Below, in pieces: positions 6,194 through 13,722 of a stretch of DNA of 16,173 nucleotides (the stretch's first letter is position 1; each line of letters begins with the position of its first letter). The notes under the pieces were generated by a model. The model was given only the letters and a program-made list of their open reading frames with translations, was not told the DNA's origin and made no database searches. Origin of the DNA: an uncultured Clostridia bacterium. GTDB lineage: Bacteria; Bacillota; Clostridia; Christensenellales; Aristaeellaceae. Where the stretch lies: contig CAKUCE010000037.1 in NCBI GenBank assembly GCA_934643535.1, positions 1 through 16,173 of the forward strand, written 5' to 3'. Both the position numbers and the translations under genes were made by a program.

Positions 6194-7450
6194 ATGATAT
6201 CCAGACTGCGCCGGGACGCGGAGACGATCATCAGCGATTCCATCAGAGAGGTTCAGCCGGACAGCGCCGTTGTCCGGGCGCTGGAGGGAGCCTCACTAAG
6301 CGGAAGGATCCGGCTGGTGGCCGCAGGCAAAGCCGCGTGGCAGATGGCCCGGGCAGCGACGGACTTTTTGGGCGACAGGCTGGAGAAGGGCATTGTCGTT
6401 ACGAAATACGGGCATGTTCAGGGGGAACTTCCCAGAGTGGAATGCTGTGAAGGCGGGCATCCGGTGCCGGATGAAGGCTCTTTTGACGGCACGCGGAAAG
6501 CACTGGAGCTGACGAAGGGACTGACCGGCGAGGATACGGTGCTGTTTCTGCTGTCCGGGGGAGGCAGCGCGTTGTTTGAACTGCCGCTGATCCCACCGGA
6601 AGAGCTGCAGGACCTGACACGGCAGCTGCTGGCCTGCGGTGCGGATATTGTGGAAATCAACACCCTGCGCAAGCGCCTGTCTGCCGTGAAGGGCGGACGC
6701 TTTGCGGAGCATTGTGCCCCTGCACGGGTTTTCTCCATTATTCTTTCCGACATTCTGGGCGATCCGCCGGATATGATCGCCTCCGGCCCCGCCTGCCCGG
6801 ATTCTTCCACCTGTGACGAAGCGTTGGAGATCGTCCGCCGCTACCGGCTTTCCCTGAGCGACGAGACGCTGCGGCTGCTGACGGTGGAAACGCCCAAGGC
6901 GCTTTCCAACGCGCAATGGAAGATCACCGGGAGCGTGCGGGAACTTTGCGCCGCCGCGGCCCGCAGCTGCCGCCGGCTGGGCTATGAGCCAGTTTTTCTG
7001 ACGGATCGGCTGTGCTGTCAGGCGCGGGAAGCGGGCAGCATGATGGCGTCGATCCTGCGCACCCATGCGGGAGACGGAAAGAAGCTGGCCTTTCTGGCCG
7101 GAGGGGAAACCGTGGTTCGGCTGACGGGCAGCGGCAGGGGCGGACGCAATCAGGAACTGGCGCTGGCAGCCGCCGAGGGCATCGCCGGGCTGGAAAACGC
7201 GGCGCTGTTCAGCGTTGGAAGCGATGGGACCGACGGCCCTACGGACGCCGCAGGCGGCTTTGTGGACGGCACAACCCGCCGTCAGCTCATGGAGCAGGGG
7301 ATTCACATTGAACAGGTGCTCCAGGACAACGACGCCTATCATGCGCTTCAGCGCACCGGCGGCCTGATTTTCACCGGCCCCACTGGTACAAACGTGAACG
7401 ACGTTGCCGTCGGGCTTTTGGCGCTTCCGGGGGAGGAAGAGATGCGTTAG
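6194..7450 (+). CDS. gckA: Glycerate 2-kinase (DUF4147/MOFRL family)
   Basis: This 418-residue cytoplasmic kinase phosphorylates D-glycerate to 2-phosphoglycerate with ATP, feeding lower glycolysis. The ATG has GGAGGG 7 bases upstream. The N-terminal DUF4147 domain shows AAGKAAW around 43-49, whose lysine (K46) matches the conserved active-site lysine of the family, then GGHPVPD at 87-93, LSGGGSALFE at 120-129, INTLRKRLSAVKGG at 155-168 and ILSDILGDPPDMIASGP at 183-199. The C-terminal MOFRL domain shows AGGETVVRLTGSGRGGRNQE and GSDGTDGPTDAAGG. Length and motif order agree with the GckA/TtuD family. The divergent D-2-hydroxyacid dehydrogenase supplies the preceding step. No other enzyme of the serine or glyoxylate routes is adjacent, so whether the pair serves serine, sugar-acid or glyoxylate breakdown is open. 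Confidence 0.93.
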   Translation: MISRLRRDAETIISDSIREVQPDSAVVRALEGASLSGRIRLVAAGKAAWQMARAATDFLGDRLEKGIVVTKYGHVQGELPRVECCEGGHPVPDEGSFDGTRKALELTKGLTGEDTVLFLLSGGGSALFELPLIPPEELQDLTRQLLACGADIVEINTLRKRLSAVKGGRFAEHCAPARVFSIILSDILGDPPDMIASGPACPDSSTCDEALEIVRRYRLSLSDETLRLLTVETPKALSNAQWKITGSVRELCAAAARSCRRLGYEPVFLTDRLCCQAREAGSMMASILRTHAGDGKKLAFLAGGETVVRLTGSGRGGRNQELALAAAEGIAGLENAALFSVGSDGTDGPTDAAGGFVDGTTRRQLMEQGIHIEQVLQDNDAYHALQRTGGLIFTGPTGTNVNDVAVGLLALPGEEEMR

Positions 7451-7865
7451 TCTCAGCAGGGTAAGAAGAAACTCGGCGATACGGGGAGAAGGAGAAGGTT
7501 CACCCGTGTCTCCGCTTCACCATTCCCGATCTGATTGGATTGCTCGTCAGTCCATTGCGGGTCGGCCGTTCCCAACTGGCTGGCCCGCATTGAAATGTAA
7601 ATATTACGTTTTTGTGAAAGACAATCCGGCAGTTTCAAACGTAAAATGAAAAAGCATCAGAATAGGGATGTTTTTTCAAAAAAAGTTTGATTTTTCAAAA
7701 TATTACGAAAATATTTCAAAATAGTGTTAAAAATGTAATAATATATTTTTACAAAGCAACGACTTTTTTGCAAAAATATGTTATGATTGTAATGCAAAAC
7801 ATTCGCCGCGCAGGGTTTGTTCTTTTCCCTGCGGGAAATCCGGTTTGCGAAAGGAGAGGCTTCGG
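7451..7865. other. Intergenic region with AT-rich island
   Basis: No gene is supported in these 415 bases. The first ~135 bases have the composition of the neighbours and include a moderate hairpin at 7559-7586 (9 bp with two G-T pairs, no T-run). From about 7590 to 7800 the sequence becomes very AT-rich, with A- and T-tracts, repeated TTTCAAAATA-like units and a small AAATATT/AATATTT inverted repeat. It ends in the promoter of the SH3 gene. The AT tract may be an UP element or curved DNA. Confidence 0.6.
7779..7787 (+). promoter_or_regulatory. Extended -10 promoter for the SH3 gene
   Basis: TGTTATGAT (7779-7787) is an extended -10 element one base from consensus TGnTATAAT. The -35 region is a T-tract rather than TTGACA, which extended -10 promoters tolerate, and a long AT-rich upstream stretch could act as an UP element. 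Transcription would start near 7794 with a ~70-base leader. Confidence 0.6.
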
Positions 7866-8177
7866 ATGAAAAAGACGCTTGCGTTCCTGTGCATTGTCGT
7901 GATTATTGCGACGACGCTGCTGCCGCTGATCGCGCTGGCGGATACACGCTATGTGTATACGAAAGACGGAAAGACCCTGAATCTGCGGAGTACGCCCAAG
8001 AGCAATACCGGCAATAAAATCGGCAACATTCCCTACGGCACGAAGATCATCGTTCGGAAATATCTGGACGACGGATGGGCCTACGTGAAGTACGGAAAGC
8101 GCTTCGGCTACGTGATGAGCAAGTATCTGTGGGAAGTGAAACCGCTGCCCAAGAAGGTTCGGACGACCAAACGGTAA
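7866..8177 (+). CDS. Small secreted SH3-domain (SH3b) protein
   Basis: This is a 103-residue exported protein. The ATG at 7866 has AAGGAG 9 bases upstream. The N-terminus is a signal peptide, MKKT followed by a hydrophobic stretch to about residue 24, with a likely signal peptidase I site after ALA (before DTRYVY). The remainder is one bacterial SH3 domain at about 27-90, with the typical LNLRSTPKSNTGNKIGNIPYGTKI opening and a GWAYVKYGKRFGYVMSKYL ending, then a basic tail (KKVRTTKR). Such domains bind peptidoglycan or cell-surface polymers. No catalytic domain is attached, so it may be a cell-wall-binding accessory or ligand protein. It is monocistronic, between its own promoter and a strong terminator. 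Confidence 0.87.
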   Translation: MKKTLAFLCIVVIIATTLLPLIALADTRYVYTKDGKTLNLRSTPKSNTGNKIGNIPYGTKIIVRKYLDDGWAYVKYGKRFGYVMSKYLWEVKPLPKKVRTTKR

Positions 8178-8210
8178 TCCGGCTGAAACCATCCGGCAGG
8201 AAGCTCGCCA

Positions 8211-8248
8211 CAAAAACCCGGCTGACCAATCGATCAGCCGGGTTTTTG
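8211..8248. terminator. Bidirectional intrinsic terminator
   Basis: A perfect 15-bp stem (8211-8225 with 8234-8248) surrounds an 8-base loop; the arms carry AAAAA on one side and TTTTT on the other, the classic symmetric terminator. It lies between the stops of the SH3 gene (8177) and the convergent GH31 gene (8267) and can serve both. Confidence 0.92.
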
Positions 8249-8266
8249 GCATATTTTAGAAAACCG

Positions 8267-9784
8267 TCACACCCGGGTAAAATGGGGAATATCGGCAAGC
8301 GTTACGGGCAGCGTAATGGCGCGGCCCCCTTCCCAGATATGGCCCTTCCAGTCCTGCCAGCGTCCTTTGGGCAGGAAAACGGTCTTTTCCTTCGCGCCCC
8401 GTTCCAGAACGGGCGCTGCCAGCAGATCGTCGCCCAGCATGAACTGGGTATCCACGCTTTCAAAACCTTCGCCGGGGAAAACGTAAGCCATGGAACGGGT
8501 CACAGGCTCGCCGGTCTGGGCGGCATGCTGAGCCAGCGCGTAGCACTTTTCCCCCAGCGAGGCATGGAGCTTCAACGCATCCACCACCAGCGCGGCGTTG
8601 GCTTCCGTCAGTACCCGCCACGGAGAGACAGACATCTGCATCATCCCCATGAAGGCGTTGGCCTGCGCCCAGCGGACGAAAAGCTCTTCGTCCATCTTCT
8701 GACCCTTGTCAAAGCAGCCGATGATGCCGCCGCCCACCATATCCGGGCAGCAATAGGCATAGCCCAGCAGCCCCTGAAGCAGGGTGTGGGGGATGAGCGT
8801 GTTCAAACCGTAGCTGTCCCAGCTGTGATACTTGTCGTGAAGCCGGGCGACGATGGGCTGACCGCCGAATTTCCACGCAGCCCGGAATTCGTTGAGGGAA
8901 TACTGCACGCCGATCCCGTTGAACACGGCGGTCTGCTCCCGGGCCAGCATGGGCATGTGGGACTGGTCGTCATCCTGATAAAAATACACATCCCCCGCGT
9001 CAAACTTGAAGCCGTCCACGCCGTAGCATTCCATCAGGCGGCGCAGCTCGCCGTGATACCAGCGGGAAGCCTCGGGGTTGGTCAGATCCAGTACGGCGGT
9101 GAAGCCCGTCCACCATTCCCGGATGGCGATCCTGCCGTCTTTATCCCGGAGCAGATAGCCCCTGTCCCGCAGCGGATAATAATGGGGGCCGGCGCAGGCC
9201 ACATTGGGCGTGACCCAGAGCATGACGGCAAAGCCCATCTGATGGAGATCGTAGATCAGGCGGGCGGGATCGGGAATTTTGGTTTTGTTGAACTCGAAAA
9301 TACCATAATCCTGCTGCCAGCCCTCGTCGATCATCAGGATACCGGCGGGAAGGCCGTGTTCCAGAATGCCCCTGGCATAGCGGAGGATGTTGTCCGTGGT
9401 CTGATCGGTGCCCAGCTCGATCCAGGTATTATACTGGGGCTGGGTGAAGAAACGCCGGTCCGGCAGCGCTCCGGTGAAGGGAAAATGAGCGTCGCAGGCA
9501 GCCAGATAGGCCCCTTTCAGATCGCCATGCCCCTCGCTGAGGGCAATTTCGCCCAGCCCCTCGCAGGTCATAACGCCGTTTTCCGCCCGCAGGGTATAGG
9601 GACGCTCGCTCCAGAGATAACGCCCTTTGGAAGAAACGTACAGGGGCGCAAACTGATCGTTTTCCCGGCCATGGAAGGGGTCCATCAGCACGCAGCTTTT
9701 TTCGGTAAGGGGCATCTGGTGGCCCTGATTGACGCATCCGCCCCACCAGCTTTCGCCGGGAAGCATGGAGAAGGTCTGAGTCAT
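8267..9784 (-). CDS. Glycoside hydrolase family 31 (MYORG-like alpha-glycosidase)
   Basis: This 505-residue glycosidase has the GH31 barrel. The ATG at 9784 follows AAGGAGGA by 6 bases. A short beta-rich N-terminal part (to about 110) precedes the barrel: YNTWIELGTDQ, GILMIDEGWQQDYG (148-161), AVMLWVTPNV, then DGFKFDAGD with the likely nucleophile D262. ARLHDKYHSWDSYGL contains the likely acid/base D323. The C-terminal part (LGDDLLAAPVLERGAKEKTVFLPKGRWQDW) is the usual GH31 beta domain. The KFDAGD form and short N-terminus resemble the MYORG-type branch, whose human member is reported to be an alpha-galactosidase, rather than classical maltase-type enzymes. No signal peptide is present, so it acts in the cytoplasm. 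It is divergent from a sugar ABC operon that also carries a GH36 gene, and the enzymes probably share a substrate. The family is sure; alpha-galactose versus alpha-glucose specificity is inference. Confidence 0.92.
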   Translation of the reverse strand: MTQTFSMLPGESWWGGCVNQGHQMPLTEKSCVLMDPFHGRENDQFAPLYVSSKGRYLWSERPYTLRAENGVMTCEGLGEIALSEGHGDLKGAYLAACDAHFPFTGALPDRRFFTQPQYNTWIELGTDQTTDNILRYARGILEHGLPAGILMIDEGWQQDYGIFEFNKTKIPDPARLIYDLHQMGFAVMLWVTPNVACAGPHYYPLRDRGYLLRDKDGRIAIREWWTGFTAVLDLTNPEASRWYHGELRRLMECYGVDGFKFDAGDVYFYQDDDQSHMPMLAREQTAVFNGIGVQYSLNEFRAAWKFGGQPIVARLHDKYHSWDSYGLNTLIPHTLLQGLLGYAYCCPDMVGGGIIGCFDKGQKMDEELFVRWAQANAFMGMMQMSVSPWRVLTEANAALVVDALKLHASLGEKCYALAQHAAQTGEPVTRSMAYVFPGEGFESVDTQFMLGDDLLAAPVLERGAKEKTVFLPKGRWQDWKGHIWEGGRAITLPVTLADIPHFTRV

Positions 9785-9837
9785 GGAAAATCCTCCTTTG
9801 CAGAAACAATGGAATCGCAGATCGTTGGACTAAGGGA

Positions 9838-9866
9838 AGACTATCATGAACGGAAACCAGTGTCAA
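9838..9866 (-). promoter_or_regulatory. Possible promoter of the GH31 gene
   Basis: On the minus strand a perfect TTGACA (9866-9861) is followed after 17 bases by TAGTCT (9843-9838), a weak -10; ATAGTC or GATAGT at shorter spacing are alternatives. The start would lie about 45-50 bases before the ATG at 9784. A weak -10 would fit a gene that needs activation. Confidence 0.45.
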
Positions 9867-10010
9867 TGAACAGAATAGGGAAAAACACTCCCTTTTTTCG
9901 GACAGAATGAAAAAAGAAGAACCGGCCTGCTCAAATCACCGGAAAACAGCCGGAAAGGCTGCGGCTCGACACTGCCCAAATACTTCACTTCCCGGACAAG
10001 AGGGAAGAAA

Positions 10011-10036
10011 TGGACAAAAAAACCGTATTTTGTCCA
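10011..10036. promoter_or_regulatory. Candidate operator: perfect 9-bp inverted repeat
   Basis: TGGACAAAA (10011-10019) and TTTTGTCCA (10028-10036) are perfectly complementary around an 8-base spacer, giving half-sites about 17 bases apart centre to centre. The right half overlaps the -35 of the plus-strand promoter, a position from which a bound protein would usually repress. The AraC protein of this operon, or a separate sugar repressor, could bind it; the sequence does not say which. Confidence 0.6.
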
Positions 10037-10058
10037 TTTAGTAGCTGCTTTGTACATT
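10030..10058 (+). promoter_or_regulatory. Promoter of the sugar ABC operon
   Basis: TTGTCC (10030-10035) and TACATT (10053-10058) are separated by 17 bases. The -35 is shared with the right arm of the inverted repeat at 10011-10036. The start would be near 10065, leaving a leader of about 90 bases before the first permease. Confidence 0.55.
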
Positions 10059-10154
10059 GACGTTCCGGGAAAAAGCATGCTATGGTTTTGGCACAAAAGC
10101 AGCCGTTCCCTTTCAGACATATGAAATGGGGAAGGCCGGAGGGAGGAAAACACT

Positions 10155-11096
10155 TTGAGCCAGACAGCCCTGTCCATGGCCGCGCAGAAGCGCGCCCATC
10201 TCTGGCGAAGGATGGTCGCGCGAAAATACTGCTATCTGATGCTGATTCCAGTGGCCGCTTACTTCATTATCTTTTGCTATGTGCCCATGTACGGGCTGCT
10301 GATCTCCTTTCAGAACTATAAGGTCTTTAAGGGCATCTGGGGCAGTGAGTGGGTCGGCCTGCAGAACTTCCGGGATTTTATCAACGGCAGGCAGTTCTGG
10401 CCTGTGATCGGCAATACGCTGATTCTGAATCTGGAATCCCTCTGCTTTACGTTTACCATGCCGATTCTGTTTGCCCTGCTGCTCAATGAGCTGCGCAGCG
10501 CCCGCTTCTGTAAAACGATCCAGACGATTACCTATATGCCTCACTTCATTTCTACCGTCGTGGTGGTCAGCATGATGCAGATGCTTCTTTCGCCCACTAA
10601 CGGCATTGTGAATCAGCTGATTATGAAGGCGGGCAACAAACCGATCTATTTCATGAACAAGGCGGAATTCTTCCGGCCCCTGTCCATCGCCTCCGGCGTA
10701 TGGCAGGATACGGGCTGGAGTTCCATCATTTATCTGGCTGCCATTGCCGGGATTGACCCGGTATACTACGAGGCGGCTACCATTGACGGAGCCACCTGGT
10801 GGCAGAAGATCGTAAAGATCACCCTGCCTTGTATCCGCACGACCATTTTGATTATGCTCATTCTGCGCATGGGACAAATGCTGAACTCCAACTTTGAAAA
10901 GGTCATGCTGATGCAGACCTCCGGCAATAAAAGCGTTTCTCAGCTTCTTAGTACCTATGTTTACGAACGGGGCGTACTGAACAGCGATTTCGGTTACGCC
11001 ACGGCTGTCAGCCTGTTCAACTCGCTCGTCAGCCTGCTGCTGGTGGGCCTGGCCAACTTCAGCTCCCGCAAGCTGGCCGGTGAATCCCTTTGGTGA
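10155..11096 (+). CDS. ABC sugar transporter permease, LplB-type
   Basis: This is the first inner-membrane permease (313 residues) of a carbohydrate ABC importer of the CUT1-like LplB/YteP group. The TTG at 10155 is chosen as start because GGGAGGA lies 7 bases upstream; the first in-frame ATG at 10176 is too far from it. A basic cytoplasmic N-terminus (KRAHLWRRMVARKY) precedes about six membrane segments, near 26-48, 84-110, 126-148, 180-201, 226-245 and 280-300. The cytoplasmic EAA loop that docks the ATPase is visible as YEAATIDGATWWQKIVKITLP (around 205-225). It pairs with the next gene to form the channel and heads the operon. The substrate cannot be read from the permease; the GH31/GH36 context suggests an alpha-galactosyl or related oligosaccharide. 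Confidence 0.93.
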   Translation: MSQTALSMAAQKRAHLWRRMVARKYCYLMLIPVAAYFIIFCYVPMYGLLISFQNYKVFKGIWGSEWVGLQNFRDFINGRQFWPVIGNTLILNLESLCFTFTMPILFALLLNELRSARFCKTIQTITYMPHFISTVVVVSMMQMLLSPTNGIVNQLIMKAGNKPIYFMNKAEFFRPLSIASGVWQDTGWSSIIYLAAIAGIDPVYYEAATIDGATWWQKIVKITLPCIRTTILIMLILRMGQMLNSNFEKVMLMQTSGNKSVSQLLSTYVYERGVLNSDFGYATAVSLFNSLVSLLLVGLANFSSRKLAGESLW

Positions 11097-11107
11097 GGTG
11101 CAAACCG

Positions 11108-11977
11108 ATGAATCGAAAATACGAGTCCGTCAGCGAAAGGGTGGCCCACGCGCTGATTGTCCTGTTCCTGCTCCTGTTTGCCGCCTGTATCGTGCTGCCC
11201 TTCCTTAATATTATCGCTGTTTCCTTCAGCGGAAAACAGGCCGTTATTTCCGGCAAGGTCACGGTCTGGCCGGTGGATTTCAACTGGGCTTCCTACGGGA
11301 AGGTCGTCACCAACGATTATTTCTTCCGGGCCTATGGAAATACGCTGTTCGTGGTAGTGGTGGGCACCGTGCTTTCCATGGTGCTGACGCTGATGGCGGC
11401 TTTTATCATCTCCCGCCGCGATCTTCCGGGTCGGAAGCTGATCACCTTTCTGATCACGCTGACTATGTGGTTCTCCGGCGGCATGATTCCGCTGTTTCTG
11501 GTCATTCGGAAGATCGGCCTGTACGACAGCCTGTTCGCGCTGATCCTCCCCTCGGCCATCAGCGCCTATAACGTGATCGTTCTGCGCAGCTTTTTCGATA
11601 CGCTGCCCCCTTCGTTGGAGGAGAGCGCCCAGCTGGACGGCGCTAACGACCTGATCGTACTTTTCCGGATTCTGGTGCCCCTGTCGCTTCCTTCTATCGC
11701 AACGGTAACGCTCTGGGTGGCCGTGGCATACTGGAACGCCTATACGCCTGCTCTTTTGTACCTTTCCACCCGTTCCAAGTTCACCCTTCAGCTGGTGCTG
11801 CGGGATATTGTGTTTACCAATACCATGGCGCAATACATGAGCGATACCACCGAGGTGGTGTCCGAATCCCTTATTTACGCCAACATCATTCTGACCATGC
11901 TGCCTATCATGATGCTCTATCCCTTCCTGCAAAAGTATTTCGTCAAGGGCGTGATGATCGGGGCCGTCAAGGGCTGA
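11108..11977 (+). CDS. ABC sugar transporter permease, YtcP/LplC-type
   Basis: This is the second permease (289 residues) of the same importer. The ATG at 11108 follows GAGGTG by 7 bases and sits 11 bases after the upstream stop; the ribosome site overlaps the end of the first permease, suggesting coupled translation. The start MNRKYESVSERVAHALI precedes six membrane segments, near 14-38, 76-101, 112-134, 141-160, 193-215 and 254-275. The EAA motif is EESAQLDGANDLIVLFRILVP at about 171-191, with the D-G typical of this loop. The C-terminal FVKGVMIGAVKG ending is characteristic of the YtcP/LplC family. No ATPase gene follows, as is usual for these operons, which rely on a shared MsmX-like ATPase encoded elsewhere. 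Confidence 0.93.
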   Translation: MNRKYESVSERVAHALIVLFLLLFAACIVLPFLNIIAVSFSGKQAVISGKVTVWPVDFNWASYGKVVTNDYFFRAYGNTLFVVVVGTVLSMVLTLMAAFIISRRDLPGRKLITFLITLTMWFSGGMIPLFLVIRKIGLYDSLFALILPSAISAYNVIVLRSFFDTLPPSLEESAQLDGANDLIVLFRILVPLSLPSIATVTLWVAVAYWNAYTPALLYLSTRSKFTLQLVLRDIVFTNTMAQYMSDTTEVVSESLIYANIILTMLPIMMLYPFLQKYFVKGVMIGAVKG

Positions 11978-12014
11978 AAAAGCTGTACGCATGGCGGAGC
12001 GGCCCGGGCTTTTT
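11977..12014 (+). terminator. Possible attenuator between permease and binding-protein genes
   Basis: AAAAAGC (11977-11983) pairs with GCTTTTT (12008-12014) around a GC-rich loop that can fold weakly itself; TCTCTT follows. It starts at the permease stop. The stem is too loose for a strong terminator. Partial termination or 5'-end protection of the binding-protein message is possible. Confidence 0.35.
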
Positions 12015-12109
12015 CTCTTGCTAGCGGGGAGAAAAACCGGAGCCTTCCATCCGTCAGTGCGGCTTGAATAGAAAACATGAACCCCATCAAAATTCAAGGA
12101 GGTTTCCCC

Positions 12110-13642
12110 ATGAAAACCAGATTTCTGGCTCTGCTGGTTGCGCTGATGATGATGCTCAGCCTGTCCTGCGCTTCTGCCGAGGCGCTTCGTTCCCTGCCGG
12201 AAGAGCAGACCATTACCATCGCCATTCTGGAAGGCGTGAACTCCAACAAGGAAAACAACCTGGTGGAACGCACCCTGCAGGAACGCCTGAACGTGAAGCT
12301 GGAGTACACCTACGTGCCTTCCGCCAGCTTTGACGAGAAGATCAACACCGTTCTGGCCAGCGGTGAGCTGCCGGACATCGTGTGCTTCCTGTGGAAGAAC
12401 ACCGTTCCCGTCTCCTGGGTGGAGCAGGGCGCCGTGCTGCGGCTGGACGATCCTGAGAACAATCTGCTGGAAAAATACGCCCCCAACTATTCCAGCCTCA
12501 TCACCGAGGACTTGAAGCCCTATGCCGTGGATTACGACGGCGGCATCTACTCCGTCAAGACGCTGGTGGACTTCAAGTACCAGAACTCCATCATGCTCCG
12601 CTCCGACTGGCTGGAAAATCTGGGCCTGGATGTGCCCAAGACCATGGACGAATTCGTGGAAGTGCTCCGTCACTTCAAGAACGATGACCCCAACCAGAAC
12701 GGCATGCAGGATGAGATTCCCTACATGGGCCTGAACGGCGATCTGGCTCCCTTCTATAATGCTTTCGGCATCAGCGTACTGAATAACACCTATCCCTATG
12801 TGGAGGTGGACGGAAAGCTGATTCCCCGGTATGAGCATCCTGAATTCAAAAACTGTGTGGACCTGCTGCGGCAGATGTATTCCGAAGGCCTGATCGACGC
12901 TGAGTACACCATCCGCGATATTCCGTCCCGCGATGAACTGGTTTCCACCGACAAGGTGGGCATGGTCGCCGCTACCGGCAACGAATCCACCAAGCTGACC
13001 AAGTCTCTCCGGGCGAACGGCTTTGAAAAAGCGCTGCTGAATCCCGTGGCTCCCATTGAGGGCGTGGGCGGACAGCACATCGCGGGCCGTTTCCCCACCA
13101 ACACCTCCGTGGCCATTACCTCCACCGCCAAGGATCCCGAAGCCTGCCTGATGGTTCTGGATTATCTCTTCTCCGAAGAAGGCCGGACACTGACCAACTT
13201 CGGCGTGGAGGGCGAAACCTTTGAGTACGTCAACGGCGAACCCCGCCTGATCGAGCCCTACTGCACCAGCTGGGAGCAGGCTCGCGGCGTGGGCATTGCC
13301 AAGGGCACCTGGGCCGAGTTCTGGTCCGGCGAAAACTTCCTGCAGATCACCTTCCAGGGCAAGACGCTGGAAGACCTTGACGAAGTAGACGCGCTGGCTT
13401 ATCATGCCTATGTGGATACCGACGAATTCGCCTACAGCATGCTGCCAGGCTCCATCTTCGATACCGAGACCAACCGCAAGATCAGCGCGGACATCTGGTC
13501 GCCCCTGCAGGACGAAATCAACAACTACATCATGGGCGTTTCCGAATGGGATTCCTTCGAGAGCCTGTACAAGGAACTGAAGGAATACGGTCTGGATAAG
13601 ATCACCGAAGAAGTGAACGCCAACTATGACGCCCTGAAGTAA
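12110..13642 (+). CDS. ABC sugar transporter extracellular solute-binding protein
   Basis: This 510-residue secreted binding protein matches the LplA/YtcQ-like group of family-1 solute-binding proteins that partner LplB/YtcP permeases. The ATG at 12110 follows AAGGAGG by 7 bases; an upstream in-frame ATG at 12077 lacks a site and would extend the signal peptide. The N-terminus is basic (MKTR), then hydrophobic, ending LSLSCASAEA. A cysteine (C20) is present, but the residues before it (S-L-S) fit the lipobox poorly, and ASA followed by EA is a good signal peptidase I site, so lipid anchoring is uncertain. The mature part has the LASGELPDIVCF segment and the LGLDVPKTMDEFVEVLRHFK segment typical of the family, plus DPNQNGMQDEIPY. 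It captures the sugar for the two permeases. Confidence 0.92.
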   Translation: MKTRFLALLVALMMMLSLSCASAEALRSLPEEQTITIAILEGVNSNKENNLVERTLQERLNVKLEYTYVPSASFDEKINTVLASGELPDIVCFLWKNTVPVSWVEQGAVLRLDDPENNLLEKYAPNYSSLITEDLKPYAVDYDGGIYSVKTLVDFKYQNSIMLRSDWLENLGLDVPKTMDEFVEVLRHFKNDDPNQNGMQDEIPYMGLNGDLAPFYNAFGISVLNNTYPYVEVDGKLIPRYEHPEFKNCVDLLRQMYSEGLIDAEYTIRDIPSRDELVSTDKVGMVAATGNESTKLTKSLRANGFEKALLNPVAPIEGVGGQHIAGRFPTNTSVAITSTAKDPEACLMVLDYLFSEEGRTLTNFGVEGETFEYVNGEPRLIEPYCTSWEQARGVGIAKGTWAEFWSGENFLQITFQGKTLEDLDEVDALAYHAYVDTDEFAYSMLPGSIFDTETNRKISADIWSPLQDEINNYIMGVSEWDSFESLYKELKEYGLDKITEEVNANYDALK

Positions 13643-13659
13643 ACCGTTCCCACATTCCC

Positions 13660-13690
13660 GTTCCGGGGAGAACCCTTCTCTCCCCGGAAC
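13660..13690 (+). other. Strong hairpin after the binding-protein gene (no T-run)
   Basis: A perfect 12-bp stem (13660-13671 with 13679-13690) encloses a 7-base loop, 17 bases after the binding-protein stop. What follows is CTTTCCGC, not a T-run, so complete termination is unlikely. Such intercistronic hairpins often protect the upstream message from 3' decay and give the binding protein a higher level than downstream genes. Confidence 0.7.
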
Positions 13691-13722
13691 CTTTCCGCAG
13701 AGCCGAGAAGGAGACGTGGCCC

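Larger units (their letters stand above)
9785..10154. other. Divergent intergenic region between GH31 and the sugar ABC operon
   Basis: These 370 bases carry the control signals of the locus: a possible GH31 promoter (9838-9866), a small CAGCC/GGCTG hairpin near 9950, the inverted repeat 10011-10036, a plus-strand promoter (10030-10058) and the ribosome site for the first permease. A minor inverted repeat, TTTTG-GCA-CAAAA, lies around 10086-10098. No gene is supported. Confidence 0.6.

Noticed and set aside
7404..7649. An 81-codon plus-strand frame overlapping the end of the glycerate kinase gene
   Set aside because: It begins inside the kinase gene with no ribosome site and encodes nothing recognisable.
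7590..7800. A replication origin or CRISPR leader in the AT-rich island
   Set aside because: No DnaA boxes, no regularly spaced repeats and no replication or cas genes are nearby; a promoter-associated AT tract is sufficient.
8075..9910. A 611-codon open frame on the plus strand opposite the GH31 gene
   Set aside because: It is the complement of a well-supported GH31 gene, runs across a strong terminator, and shows no recognisable domain.
10994..13405. An 803-codon open frame on the minus strand opposite the second permease and binding-protein genes
   Set aside because: It is antisense to two clearly recognised genes, has no ribosome site, and encodes a low-complexity His/Gln/Gly-rich product typical of a shadow of GC-biased codons.
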